From: an uncultured Alphaproteobacteria bacterium
GTDB lineage: Bacteria > Pseudomonadota > Alphaproteobacteria > RF32 > CAG-239
Assembly (NCBI GenBank): GCA_910577205.1
Contig: CAJTMA010000023.1
Location: forward strand, 1-13,422
Length of the DNA stretch: 13,422 bases
Direction of reading: 5' to 3'
Part shown: in pieces, positions 1 to 7,451 of the stretch
How the letters are laid out: every line of letters begins with the position of its first letter
Numbering within the stretch: position 1 is the stretch's first letter
Notes under the pieces: generated by a model
What the model saw: only the letters and a program-made list of their open reading frames with translations
The model's database searches: none
What the model was told of the DNA's origin: nothing
Position numbers and translations under genes: made by a program

Positions 1-5
1 TTCAT
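1..5 (-). CDS. start of a gene running off the left edge (partial)
   Basis: Only the start of this gene is visible. An ATG reads leftwards from position 5 (CAT on the plus strand at 3-5). A good Shine-Dalgarno GAGGT lies at 11-15, five bases upstream, and a sigma-70 promoter lies at 46-74. The product cannot be inferred from two codons. Its leader GAGGTGTATCATGAA is almost identical to that of the gene starting at the right edge (GAGGTGTATGATGAA), so the two flanking genes may be paralogues or co-regulated. Confidence 0.6.
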
Positions 6-45
6 GATACACCTCACAAGTATAACCAGACCAAAGCTTAAGATA

Positions 46-74
46 AGCATAGCACGTCCGCGGCAATCTGTCAA
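46..74 (-). promoter_or_regulatory. sigma-70-type promoter of the left-edge gene
   Basis: On the minus strand a perfect -35 TTGACA (69-74) is followed by a 17-base spacer and the -10 TATGCT (46-51). It points left, with the start codon about 40 bases downstream of the -10. The bases around the -35 (AATGATTGACAGATTGC) recur exactly at the promoter near 13341. Confidence 0.75.
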
Positions 75-128
75 TCATTAATAAGGGTAGGGTTTGGGTT
101 TGTCTAAAGAGGGTAAAACTTTAAAATA

Positions 129-156
129 AGAAACCGCGGTTAACACCGCGGTTTCT
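129..156 (-). terminator. intrinsic terminator after the first permease gene
   Basis: A perfect 12-bp inverted repeat (129-140 with 145-156) closes a four-base loop. It lies 16 bases beyond the stop codon of the permease at 173. Read on the minus strand the hairpin is followed by a T-rich stretch (TTATTTT). Confidence 0.75.
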
Positions 157-172
157 GTGTGTTTGGCTAGGC

Positions 173-1519
173 CTAGAAATATTGGAAATATAAAAAGGCA
201 TTTGCCAAGGCGACACTAACCAGCATGACCGGAATCGACCAGAGCAGGAAGCGCATGAAGTGTATCGGGTGGCCTTCGCGTTGAGCCATGCCGGCAACAA
301 TCACGTTAGCCGAAGCGCCGATTAGCGTTCCGTTTCCGCCAAAGCAAGCACCAAGTGACAATGCCCACCATACCGGCATCATTGCTTCGCGGCCGCCCAT
401 TTCTGCTTCCATAGATTTAATCATCGGAATCATGGTAGCGACAAACGGAATGTTATCGATTGCGCTGGAAAGAATGGCCGAAGACCAAACAATCAGTACG
501 GTTGCTTTTTCAATGCTGCCTTCTGTCAGGTTAACAAACATCTGGCCCAGCATTTTCAGAACGCCGGTTTCTTCTAAGCCGTAAACGATAACGAATAAGC
601 CGGAGAAGAAAAAGATGGTTGTCCAGTCTACAACACCAAAAATGGATTCAATTTTGTGGTCGCGTTCGCCATGTTCGTTGCCTAACGTATAGAGCAGCAG
701 CAAAACGGCAGCGCCGAAGATGGCAATTGTTCCGTTGGCAATATGCAGATGTTCAGCAGAGATAAAGCCGGCAATAACCATAAACAGGACAAACAGCGAT
801 TTAACCAACAGAGATTTGTCGGTGATTGATTCTGCCGGTTTGATTTTCATAACTTGAACTTGGCGGCGCAGAGTAGTTTTGATGCGTTTGTGGTAAACAA
901 CATCAAATGCCAAAATTAAAACAGCCATTGTAACGACAACAATAGGTGTCAGCTCTTTTAAGAAATCCATGAAGGACAGGTTCAAAGATGAACCAATGAG
1001 GATGTTCGGAGGATCGCCGATGAGGGTTGCCGTACCGCCAATGTTAGAGGAGAAGATTTCCAGAAGCAAATAGGGGTATGGATTAATGTCCAGTTTCTGG
1101 GTGATTTTGAAAGTTACCGGCGCAATCAGCAGAACGGTGGTAACATTGTCAAGAAATGCCGAAAAGACGGCTGTGACAACCGCCAGAACGACCAATAAGC
1201 CGCGCGGGTTGGCTTTTACGCGTTGAACACCCCAGATGGCAACATATTGGAACATTCCTGATTTTTCAGAAATGCCGACAATGGTCATCATTCCGACTAA
1301 GAGGGAAATGGTGTTAAAGTCAATTCCCTGTAAGGCGGTTGCCTGAGTTAAAATGCCACTGAAAATCATGACGCAAGCGCCGAGCAAAGCAACGACAGCA
1401 CGGTTCAGTTTTTCAGTGAATAAGATAATGTAACAGACTACCACAATGGCAGTGGCTATTACTTTAGGATCAAAGCCCCAAATTAAATTGGCAGCTTGAG
1501 CCAGGTTTTCAGCCTGCAT
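173..1519 (-). CDS. ArsB/NhaD-superfamily ion permease, copy 1
   Basis: This is a 448-residue polytopic inner-membrane protein of the ion transporter superfamily that includes NhaD Na+/H+ antiporters, ArsB and the OCA2 P-protein. It shows the two pseudo-symmetric halves of the family: DNVTT at 124-128 with GGTATLIGDPPNILIG at 161-176, and DNIPF at 355-359 with GGNGTLIGASANVIVAG at 394-410. These re-entrant loop motifs normally form the ion pathway. Length is normal and the ORF is intact. The ATG at 1519 is preceded by AAGGA nine bases upstream. It lies directly downstream of a second copy (1630-2979), but a terminator at 1574-1606 separates them, so it probably has its own promoter. The transported ion cannot be read from sequence; Na+/H+ exchange is the most likely reading, arsenite or anion transport less so. 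Confidence 0.85.
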   Translation of the reverse strand: MQAENLAQAANLIWGFDPKVIATAIVVVCYIILFTEKLNRAVVALLGACVMIFSGILTQATALQGIDFNTISLLVGMMTIVGISEKSGMFQYVAIWGVQRVKANPRGLLVVLAVVTAVFSAFLDNVTTVLLIAPVTFKITQKLDINPYPYLLLEIFSSNIGGTATLIGDPPNILIGSSLNLSFMDFLKELTPIVVVTMAVLILAFDVVYHKRIKTTLRRQVQVMKIKPAESITDKSLLVKSLFVLFMVIAGFISAEHLHIANGTIAIFGAAVLLLLYTLGNEHGERDHKIESIFGVVDWTTIFFFSGLFVIVYGLEETGVLKMLGQMFVNLTEGSIEKATVLIVWSSAILSSAIDNIPFVATMIPMIKSMEAEMGGREAMMPVWWALSLGACFGGNGTLIGASANVIVAGMAQREGHPIHFMRFLLWSIPVMLVSVALANAFLYFQYF

Positions 1520-1573
1520 AGTTCTTATTCCTTTGTTAAAATTAATATAAATAACAGGCTTTTTATATAATAA

Positions 1574-1606
1574 AAGCTCCTAATTTTGTGTTAAAATCAG
1601 GAGCTT
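1574..1606 (-). terminator. intrinsic terminator between the two permease genes
   Basis: An 8-bp stem (AAGCTCCT with AGGAGCTT), one mismatch, then a 5-bp ATTTT/AAAAT stem close a five-base loop. On the minus strand it is followed by TTTTATTATA. It sits just after the stop codon of the copy-2 permease. Confidence 0.7.
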
Positions 1607-1629
1607 GTTTTATGCACGATTTATGCTGT

Positions 1630-2979
1630 TTACATGAAGTGGCGGATGTGCAGGTAAAGGGCTGCAATCCCTACGCTGACCAGCATAACCGGCAGCGACC
1701 AAATCAGGAAACGCACAAAGTGAATCGGTTCGCCATGGCGTTGGGACATACCGGCAACAATAACGTTGGCCGAAGCGGCGATTAACGAACCGTTTCCGCC
1801 GTAGCAAGCACCGAGTGACAATGCCCACCAAACCGGCATCATTGCTTCGCGTCCGCCCATGTCTGCTTCAATGGTTTTTACCAGAGGAATCATGGTGGCG
1901 ACAAACGGAATGTTGTCAATAGCCGTAGAAACAAAGGCCGATACCCAGACAATCAGCATTGTGGTTTTTTCAATGCTGCCTTCGGTGAGTTCGGTAAATT
2001 TGTGACCCAGCAGTTCCAACACGCCGGCTTCTTCCAAGCCATAAACAATAGCAAATAATCCGGCAAAGAAGAAAATGGTTGTCCAGTCTACCAGATTAAA
2101 GGCTGATTCAATTTTATGATCCCGTTCGGAATGGGAGTTGCCAAATGTGTAGAGCAACATCATTACTGCAGCGCCAAACATGGCAATTGTGCCGTTGGCA
2201 ACATGGAGATGCTCAGCTGCGATAAAGCCTCCGATAACGGCTACCAGAACAAAGAGGGCTTTTTTCAAAAGCGTCCAATCCGTAATGGAATCAATGGCTT
2301 TTACTTTCATAACCATTGCCTGATTGCGGAGGTTGGTTTTTAATTTGCGGCCATAGACAAAGTCGAAAGCCAAAATCAAGACCAGCATGGTGACGGCAAC
2401 AACCGGGGTCAATTCATTAACAAAGTTCATGAAAGACAAGTTTAAAGCCGAACCGATAAGAATGTTCGGAGGATCACCGATGAGGGTTGCCGTCCCGCCG
2501 ATGTTGGATGCGAAAATTTCCATAATCAGGTAAGGGTAGGGGTTAACTTTGAGTTTTTCGGTAATCTGGAAAGTGACAGGAACAATCAGCAGAACTGTTG
2601 TTACATTATCCAGCAAGGCCGAAAAGACCGCGGTAATCAATCCCAGAGTGAACAGCAGGCTGCGGGGATTGGCCCGGGTGCGGTGAACAGCCCAGATAGC
2701 AACATATTGAAACATACCTGATTTTTCGGCAATGCCGACAATAATCATCATGCCTGTCAATAAGGCCAGTGTGTTAAAATCTATTCCGCCGATGGCTGCT
2801 TCCTGGGTGAGGACACCTGCAAAAATCATAAAGCAAGCACCGACCAGTGCAACTACCGCGCGGTTTAATTTTTCGGTAAAAAGTATCAGGTAGCTGATAA
2901 TCAGAATGGCTGAAGCCACTAATTTTGCATCCCAATTAAAAATAACCGCGGAGGCGTGTGTTAAGTCTTCAAGAGGCAT
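1630..2979 (-). CDS. ArsB/NhaD-superfamily ion permease, copy 2
   Basis: This 449-residue polytopic membrane protein is a paralogue of the neighbouring copy 1. A hand count gives about 127 identical residues over the first 180 (roughly 70%), with no gaps. It keeps the same paired signatures: DNVTT near 124, GGTATLIGDPPNILIG near 161, and in the second half DNIPFVATMIP and GGNGSLIAASANVIVAG. Copy 1 reads LIGAS where this copy reads LIAAS, so a glycine in the second loop is replaced by alanine here. The N-terminus and the cytoplasmic loops are the most diverged parts. The start ATG at 2979 has GGAG seven bases upstream. It follows trmJ by about 50 bases and may be the last gene of that operon. 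Expected role is cation/proton exchange at the inner membrane; the substrate is not certain. Confidence 0.85.
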   Translation of the reverse strand: MPLEDLTHASAVIFNWDAKLVASAILIISYLILFTEKLNRAVVALVGACFMIFAGVLTQEAAIGGIDFNTLALLTGMMIIVGIAEKSGMFQYVAIWAVHRTRANPRSLLFTLGLITAVFSALLDNVTTVLLIVPVTFQITEKLKVNPYPYLIMEIFASNIGGTATLIGDPPNILIGSALNLSFMNFVNELTPVVAVTMLVLILAFDFVYGRKLKTNLRNQAMVMKVKAIDSITDWTLLKKALFVLVAVIGGFIAAEHLHVANGTIAMFGAAVMMLLYTFGNSHSERDHKIESAFNLVDWTTIFFFAGLFAIVYGLEEAGVLELLGHKFTELTEGSIEKTTMLIVWVSAFVSTAIDNIPFVATMIPLVKTIEADMGGREAMMPVWWALSLGACYGGNGSLIAASANVIVAGMSQRHGEPIHFVRFLIWSLPVMLVSVGIAALYLHIRHFM

Positions 2980-3032
2980 TATTTATCTCCAGAGGGGTTA
3001 ATCAAAAATAAAGGCAGCTTTCGGCGCTGAAT

Positions 3033-3758
3033 TTATTTGTTATCTAAATAATTAATTATACCGTACAGGGTGTTTAATTCCTGTTCGGTTAATTCGTTAC
3101 GCGTGAAAATATTGCGAAGGTTAATAACCATTCTTTCGCGTTTTTCGCAGATGCGAAAATTTCCACAGTTGTCTAATTTATCTTCAAAGTGCTTAAGAAA
3201 CTGTAAAACTTTTTGTTTATCCGCCAGAGTTGTTTTGTTGGTTACCATTTGTGAGGCCGGAGATTGTATCTGCCGTTTGAACCATTCGTATCCCACCAGC
3301 AGAACCGCCTGAGAGAGGTTAAGAGAGCAATGTTCGGGATTTAAGGGAATTTCGATAATCGAATCGGCGAGGCAGACATCGTCATTGTGCAGGCCGGTGC
3401 GTTCCGGGCCGAATAATATGCCGCAGCGCGTGCCGTTTGCCGCGGCGGATGTGATTTGTTCTGCGGCAAAGTCGGCTGTTGCGACTTGTTTTATCATATC
3501 GCGCCGCCGGGCTGTGGTGGCATAAATTTTTTGCAGGTCGGCAATGGCGGCTTCTGTTGATGTGTATACTTCCGCTTTTTCAAGGATTTTGTCTGCGCCG
3601 GAAGAGGCGGAAACCGCTTTAGGTGAAAGGTGATTTTCACGCGGGGATACAAGGCGCAAATCATACAGTCCGCAGTTCATCATGGCGCGGGCTGTCATTC
3701 CGATATTTTCAGCCAGCTGCGGCTGTACGAGAATGATAACGGGGGAATTGGAAAACAT
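3033..3758 (-). CDS. trmJ: TrmJ-type tRNA (cytidine/uridine-2'-O)-methyltransferase
   Basis: This 241-residue SPOUT (TrmH-family) RNA methyltransferase is expected to 2'-O-methylate the anticodon-loop position 32 of tRNAs using S-adenosylmethionine. All three SPOUT motifs are visible: ENIGMTARAMMNCG at 17-30 (motif 1, with the catalytic Arg at 24), FGPERTGL at 116-123 (motif 2), and IPLNPEHCSLNLSQA at 137-151 (motif 3), which form the trefoil-knot cofactor site. A helical extension after residue 165 matches the TrmJ subgroup and the length is normal. I chose the ATG at 3758 because AGGA lies six bases upstream; an in-frame GTG at 3788 would add ten residues but lacks a good ribosome site. It lies 41 bases downstream of two secreted-protein genes on the same strand and is probably co-transcribed with them. 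Confidence 0.88.
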   Translation of the reverse strand: MFSNSPVIILVQPQLAENIGMTARAMMNCGLYDLRLVSPRENHLSPKAVSASSGADKILEKAEVYTSTEAAIADLQKIYATTARRRDMIKQVATADFAAEQITSAAANGTRCGILFGPERTGLHNDDVCLADSIIEIPLNPEHCSLNLSQAVLLVGYEWFKRQIQSPASQMVTNKTTLADKQKVLQFLKHFEDKLDNCGNFRICEKRERMVINLRNIFTRNELTEQELNTLYGIINYLDNK

Positions 3759-3799
3759 GAAATATCCTAAGTTCGTTAAAAGCCGCACAGAGCAAGAAC

Positions 3800-4141
3800 T
3801 TAGTCGATATTAACGTGCCTGTTAAAAAAGTATTTCATATCGATTTCGTTTTTGACGTCAACGGCTTCCGGTTTCTGGTATTCTTTTTTATTAATCCGCT
3901 TGTAGCGTTTGTCAAGCTGATTGGAGAATTTAACAATGTTTTTCTTTTTCTTTTCGGAATAATTGTTGACGCGGTAATGATTTTTTTTGTTGGCGCTGTC
4001 AAGGATTTTAGCGCGTCTTTCCGGCGGGGTGACGGCTAAATTGTCCGCTTCGGCTTCCAGGGCGGCAACCGCGTCTTCTTCGGCGTGAACCGGAGAAGAC
4101 AAGATTAATGCAAAGAGTGCAAGGAGAAAGAGTTTTTGCAT
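3800..4141 (-). CDS. small secreted basic protein of unknown function
   Basis: I do not recognise this 113-residue protein. Residues 1-20 form a typical Sec signal peptide (hydrophobic core LFLLALFALILSS, cleavage after VHA), so it is probably periplasmic or exported. The mature start is acidic (EEDAVAALEAEADN). The rest is strongly basic and lysine-rich, with a KKKK run near 64-67 and no predicted membrane segment. The start is secure: AAGGAG lies seven bases before the ATG and overlaps the stop codon of the upstream gene (11-base gap), implying translational coupling. Together with the upstream secreted protein it may form a lineage-specific envelope pair; this is inference from position only. 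Confidence 0.75.
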   Translation of the reverse strand: MQKLFLLALFALILSSPVHAEEDAVAALEAEADNLAVTPPERRAKILDSANKKNHYRVNNYSEKKKKNIVKFSNQLDKRYKRINKKEYQKPEAVDVKNEIDMKYFFNRHVNID

Positions 4142-4152
4142 TCGGCTGCTCC

Positions 4153-4752
4153 TTAGTCCGTGGCCAAAATATCCATGGTGTTAAACAGGATATTTTCCAA
4201 ATCAAGGCCTGTGCCCTGTTCAAATCCGTCCATCATCCAGCTGAATGTGGCGCTTAACGGATCATTTGAACTATAAACGTCATCATAGCTTTCTCTTAAT
4301 ATCTTTTTGTAATTCTGCGGCATATTCTTGATATTGGAATCGTAGCTTTCAGGTATTTTATAGCCCATTTTGCGCAGGTAGTCGGTTAAAACCAGCATAT
4401 TGTGGCGGTTGACTTCAGGTGCGAGCCGTTCCTGGCCGTAATCATCCCCAAAAGTGGTTGCTTCGCCAACATAATTTAATTTGCCGTGCTGTGCCGAACC
4501 GCGCCAGGTTTTGACACCGCTGCGGTCACGGGATTTAGCCCAAGGGTCAACAGGGAGGACTTGGCCGGCGGTTTGTCCGTCGCTGTATTCCGGAATTACG
4601 GGGGACGCTGTGCCGTCCGCTTTGTTGGCAACATTGGCAAACTGGCCGTCATTGGGCTTGGGAGACCATGGATTTGCCGGTAATTGGGCATGAGCCGCAG
4701 ATGCCATAACCAGGCATCCGATGACTGCAATTAGTGAGAAATAGTTTTTCAT
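4153..4752 (-). CDS. secreted protein of unknown function
   Basis: This is a 199-residue protein with a clear Sec signal peptide (residues 1-22, cleavage after SAAHA), so it should act in the periplasm or beyond. I do not recognise the family. The mature N-terminus is Pro/Asn/Asp-rich and contains two similar short motifs, NPWSPK (near 27-32) and DPWAK (near 69-73), which suggests an extended linker. The C-terminal half (about 105-199) looks folded and helical, with DYLRKMGYKIPESYDSN and an acidic end. I chose ATG 4752, the second in-frame ATG, because GGAGG lies five bases upstream; the ATG at 4764 lies before that site. It appears to be the first gene of an operon with the small basic secreted protein and trmJ. 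No lipoprotein box or LPXTG-like sorting signal is seen. Confidence 0.75.
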   Translation of the reverse strand: MKNYFSLIAVIGCLVMASAAHAQLPANPWSPKPNDGQFANVANKADGTASPVIPEYSDGQTAGQVLPVDPWAKSRDRSGVKTWRGSAQHGKLNYVGEATTFGDDYGQERLAPEVNRHNMLVLTDYLRKMGYKIPESYDSNIKNMPQNYKKILRESYDDVYSSNDPLSATFSWMMDGFEQGTGLDLENILFNTMDILATD

Positions 4753-4852
4753 GGCCGCCTCCATAAATCTCCATCTTTATTTATCATACTATAAAATAAA
4801 TAAAAATAATAGTTACATTTAGGTTACAACTCACTAATTTAAGCCGGAATAG

Positions 4853-5545
4853 TTAGTTTTTGTTTAATTCGGCGGGAGATTTTTTGATTTCTTCCAATTC
4901 TTTGCGGAGAGCTTTAACTTCTTTGTAAAGGTCATCTGCGTTGATGCACTCTTCAATTTCGCCGTTTATGCCGTATGCGCAGAACTGCTTTTTGCTATTC
5001 TTTTTCAAGTCTTCGATTTTATGGGCGGCTAATCCGATAACTGTCGTATTGGCGGCGACATCTTTGGTGACAATTGCATTAGAGCCGATTTTGGCGTTGT
5101 TGCCGACTTTAATTGGTCCTAAAACCTGAGAACCTGAACCGATAATAACATTGTTGCCGATGGTGGGATGGCGTTTGGTGGTGACCTTGCCGTTTTTATC
5201 AAAAACAGTCGTGCCGCCAAGCGTAACATCGTGATACAGCGTCACATTATCGCCGATTTCAGTTGTTTCTCCGATGACTACGCCCATGCCATGGTCAATG
5301 AAAAAGCCTTTGCCGATTTGAGCGCCGGGGTGGATTTCGACCCCGGTCAGAAAACGCCCAATTTGTGAAATGATGCGTGATGTTAAACGGAAATTGCGTT
5401 TCCAGAGGTAGTGTGATAGGCGATAAATGAGGATGGCGTGCAGTCCCGAAGACAACAAAACGGCTTCAGTGCGGCTGCCCGTGGCAGGATCTCGCGCGAT
5501 AACGGCGTCTATGTCCTGTAAAATAAGCTTGTATTTTGATTCCAT
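4853..5545 (-). CDS. cysE: serine O-acetyltransferase
   Basis: Transfers acetyl from acetyl-CoA to L-serine, giving O-acetylserine, the first step of cysteine synthesis in the cytoplasm. The left-handed beta-helix hexapeptide repeats run from about residue 66 to 172. The family motif IDHGMGVVIGET (near 83-94) carries the catalytic His, and KRHPTIG (near 124-130) the second conserved His. At 230 residues it lacks the longer N-terminal domain of E. coli CysE (273 residues) and resembles the short EpsC-type enzymes. The C-terminus ends in a charged, probably coiled-coil helix (DLYKEVKALRKELEEIKKS) rather than the usual short tail. Two ATGs are possible: 5557 has AAGGA directly abutting it (no spacer), while 5545 has the same site 12 bases upstream, so I prefer 5545 with moderate certainty. 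It is divergent from the hydrolase at 5641. Confidence 0.92.
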   Translation of the reverse strand: MESKYKLILQDIDAVIARDPATGSRTEAVLLSSGLHAILIYRLSHYLWKRNFRLTSRIISQIGRFLTGVEIHPGAQIGKGFFIDHGMGVVIGETTEIGDNVTLYHDVTLGGTTVFDKNGKVTTKRHPTIGNNVIIGSGSQVLGPIKVGNNAKIGSNAIVTKDVAANTTVIGLAAHKIEDLKKNSKKQFCAYGINGEIEECINADDLYKEVKALRKELEEIKKSPAELNKN

Positions 5546-5640
5546 TTTGTGATACATTCCTTTGAAAATGTTAATAATTTATATAGCATTAATGTAATAT
5601 ACTTAGTTGTTCTTAAATTTTAAGTTAAAAAGAGACAAAT

Positions 5641-6429
5641 ATGACTGAAGTTTTATTTAACGGGCACGCCGGGCGTTTAGAAGGCCGTTATCACCAAAGC
5701 GATAAACCGGGAGCTCCGATTGCGCTGATTTTGCATCCGCATCCGCAGTATGGCGGCACAATGAACAACAAGGTCGTATATTCCTTGTTCAGCTGTTTTC
5801 AGAATTTGGGCTTTTCCGTTCTGCGTTTCAATTTTCGGAGCGTGGGGCGTTCTCAAGGAGAGTTTGAGGATGGCCCGGGCGAATTGTCTGATGCAACGGT
5901 TGCTCTTGACTGGCTGCAATCAGTTAATCCAGAAGCTCGTCAGTGCTGGATTGCCGGTTATTCTTTTGGCGCGTGGATTGGTTTGCAATTGTTGATGCGC
6001 CGTCCGGATATCAATAACTTTATTGCGGTTTCTCCGCCGGCTAATGAAAAAGACTTTACTTTCTTAGCACCTTGCCCGACTTCCGGTTTGGTATTACAGG
6101 GCGGTATTGATGAGATTGTCAATCCAGCCAGCGTGGCGGCTTTGGCTAAACGTTTGAATGCCCAGCGCAATGTACAGGTGGATTTTGCCCTGATTGAAGA
6201 AGGCGACCATATGTATAACAACCATTTGGTCGATTTGTATAAGATTGCCGGAAATTATATTATCGGCGCTATGCAAAAGAAAACGCCGCTGAAAAAGCGC
6301 CGCGGCCGCCGCAAAAAAATTGAAATGGAGCAGGATAACCTCCTTATCGGACATAGTGACGATATGGAAGATGACGATATCGGTTATGAAGGCGAAGTCG
6401 ACGATTTTGAAGAAGATGATGAAGAATAG
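5641..6429 (+). CDS. alpha/beta hydrolase with charged C-terminal tail
   Basis: This 262-residue cytoplasmic serine hydrolase belongs to the group often annotated COG2945 (predicted alpha/beta hydrolase, dienelactone-hydrolase-like). Visible elements are HPHPQYGGTMNN at 32-43 (oxyanion-hole region), RFNFRSVGRSQG at 62-73, nucleophile Ser108 in GYSFG, acid Asp157 in GGIDEIV, and His190 in GDHMY. The catalytic triad is therefore complete. The natural substrate is unknown. The domain ends near residue 211. It is followed by a basic patch (KKTPLKKRRGRRKK, 213-226) and then an Asp/Glu-rich tail to residue 262, which is unusual for the family and could bind nucleic acid or a partner. The ATG at 5641 has only a weak GAGA ribosome site. 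It ends in a strong terminator and stands alone, divergent from cysE. Confidence 0.85.
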   Translation: MTEVLFNGHAGRLEGRYHQSDKPGAPIALILHPHPQYGGTMNNKVVYSLFSCFQNLGFSVLRFNFRSVGRSQGEFEDGPGELSDATVALDWLQSVNPEARQCWIAGYSFGAWIGLQLLMRRPDINNFIAVSPPANEKDFTFLAPCPTSGLVLQGGIDEIVNPASVAALAKRLNAQRNVQVDFALIEEGDHMYNNHLVDLYKIAGNYIIGAMQKKTPLKKRRGRRKKIEMEQDNLLIGHSDDMEDDDIGYEGEVDDFEEDDEE

Positions 6430-6447
6430 ATTCTTCCGCTGATTGGC

Positions 6448-6480
6448 AAAGGAGAGGGTGAAAATCCTCTCCTTTATTTT
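6448..6480 (+). terminator. intrinsic terminator after the alpha/beta hydrolase
   Basis: A perfect 10-bp stem (AAAGGAGAGG at 6448-6457 with CCTCTCCTTT at 6466-6475) closes an eight-base loop and is followed by ATTTTGTT. It lies 18 bases past the hydrolase stop codon. Confidence 0.85.
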
Positions 6481-6485
6481 GTTAC

Positions 6486-6513
6486 TTGCATTAAATGATT
6501 ATCGTGATAAATT
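6486..6513 (+). promoter_or_regulatory. candidate promoter of the 6559 gene
   Basis: TTGCAT (6486-6491), a 16-base spacer and TAAATT (6508-6513) resemble sigma-70 boxes, and TGA directly before the -10 gives an extended -10. The start codon follows about 45 bases later. The match is moderate. Confidence 0.4.
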
Positions 6514-6558
6514 AAGGGCAAAGAATAATTATTTTGTTTAACTTAATATATTACAATT

Positions 6559-7446
6559 ATGAATGTATCTGTTGAAAGATTAAAAATTAAGAAAGTGCTT
6601 TGTCAAGAAAAGTATCAGGAAGTCTTTTTTCGCAAAATACGTCTGGATGCATCAGAATCGCTTAGAATTTATGATTGTGAAGCAGATATTTCTTCGCTGT
6701 TGAAAAAATCTTTTTGGGGATGTCGTTCGGTTATGGAAATTCATTCGCTGAAAAATTTTCCGGTTAAATTATATCTGGATGGCAGGTTGTTAACTGAATT
6801 GAACGAGATGGATTATCCTGATGAGCTGAAGATAAGGCTGTTGCCGGAAGAAGACAGAAACAAAGCGTTTGCAGATAAGTTGTCGGCTTTCTTGCAGACT
6901 TACCCGCCAAAGGATGATTTTGATGTCGTCATTTATTCTTTGCCCTCAATATGGCTGCGGGCTTATGCTTGTGCTTTATTGGGAAAAGCCCGGAAAAAGG
7001 GCCTTTTGAAAGATGATTTGCAGAAGCGGCGCTATGCCTTGATGCTTGATTTATTAAAAATGCTTGATAAATTAGCCAGGCCGGTTGAGGCAACTCTTTG
7101 TTGGGATGATTGTTTGTCTGGCGATCGTTTTGTGTCCGAGGATAAGCTGGAAGAAGTTGCGCAAAAGATGGAAGTTCAGGGATGTGAGAGGTTGGTATTA
7201 AAATACTTAGTTTGTTTACTTAGCCGATTGTATCATGCTTACCGGGAGGATATTATAAATCTGGATGCGTATGTTTTATCGCATTATGGTTTGTTTTCAA
7301 GCAAGAAAATCGATAAGGATGTGCTGTTAAGATATAATGCTCCGCTTTCTTTATGTTGTTTGGAGAAGGGGGTAGAGAACTATATTGTTACTGAGCCGCT
7401 TTCTATTGAAGAGATAAGATATTATCTTTCTTTGCAAAATTGGTAA
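6559..7446 (+). CDS. unrecognised 295-residue cytoplasmic protein
   Basis: I do not recognise this protein. It has no signal peptide or membrane segment and is rich in leucine, lysine and cysteine (for example CRS near 55, CWDDC near 181-185, LCCLE near 275). The region around 125-170 (IWLRAYACALLGKARKKGLL then KRRYALMLDLLKMLDKL) looks helical. It does not carry the C-terminal FGWWLKSF signature of the two proteins further right. The ATG at 6559 has no Shine-Dalgarno sequence; it follows an almost pure A/T leader ending in AATTATG, as do four other unrecognised genes here. It stands between a terminator at 6448-6480 and a bidirectional terminator at 7452-7489, so it is a single-gene unit convergent with the rhh-sspB genes. 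The long intact reading frame with its own promoter and terminator supports a real gene. Confidence 0.72.
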   Translation: MNVSVERLKIKKVLCQEKYQEVFFRKIRLDASESLRIYDCEADISSLLKKSFWGCRSVMEIHSLKNFPVKLYLDGRLLTELNEMDYPDELKIRLLPEEDRNKAFADKLSAFLQTYPPKDDFDVVIYSLPSIWLRAYACALLGKARKKGLLKDDLQKRRYALMLDLLKMLDKLARPVEATLCWDDCLSGDRFVSEDKLEEVAQKMEVQGCERLVLKYLVCLLSRLYHAYREDIINLDAYVLSHYGLFSSKKIDKDVLLRYNAPLSLCCLEKGVENYIVTEPLSIEEIRYYLSLQNW

Positions 7447-7451
7447 ATTAA

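Noticed and set aside
3014..3030. Short CAGC/GCTG hairpin with T-rich stretch after trmJ
   Set aside because: Only a four-base stem; too weak to call a terminator, so trmJ and the permease copy 2 may be co-transcribed.
4783..4788. TATGAT on the minus strand as -10 for the secreted-protein operon
   Set aside because: No acceptable -35 at 16-18 bases and no extended -10, so I could not support a promoter.
4830..4858. AACT-ACTA/TAGT-AGTT inverted repeat after cysE
   Set aside because: The stem is A/T-rich with a mismatch and a 13-base loop, and the minus strand lacks a T-run, so it is not a convincing cysE terminator.
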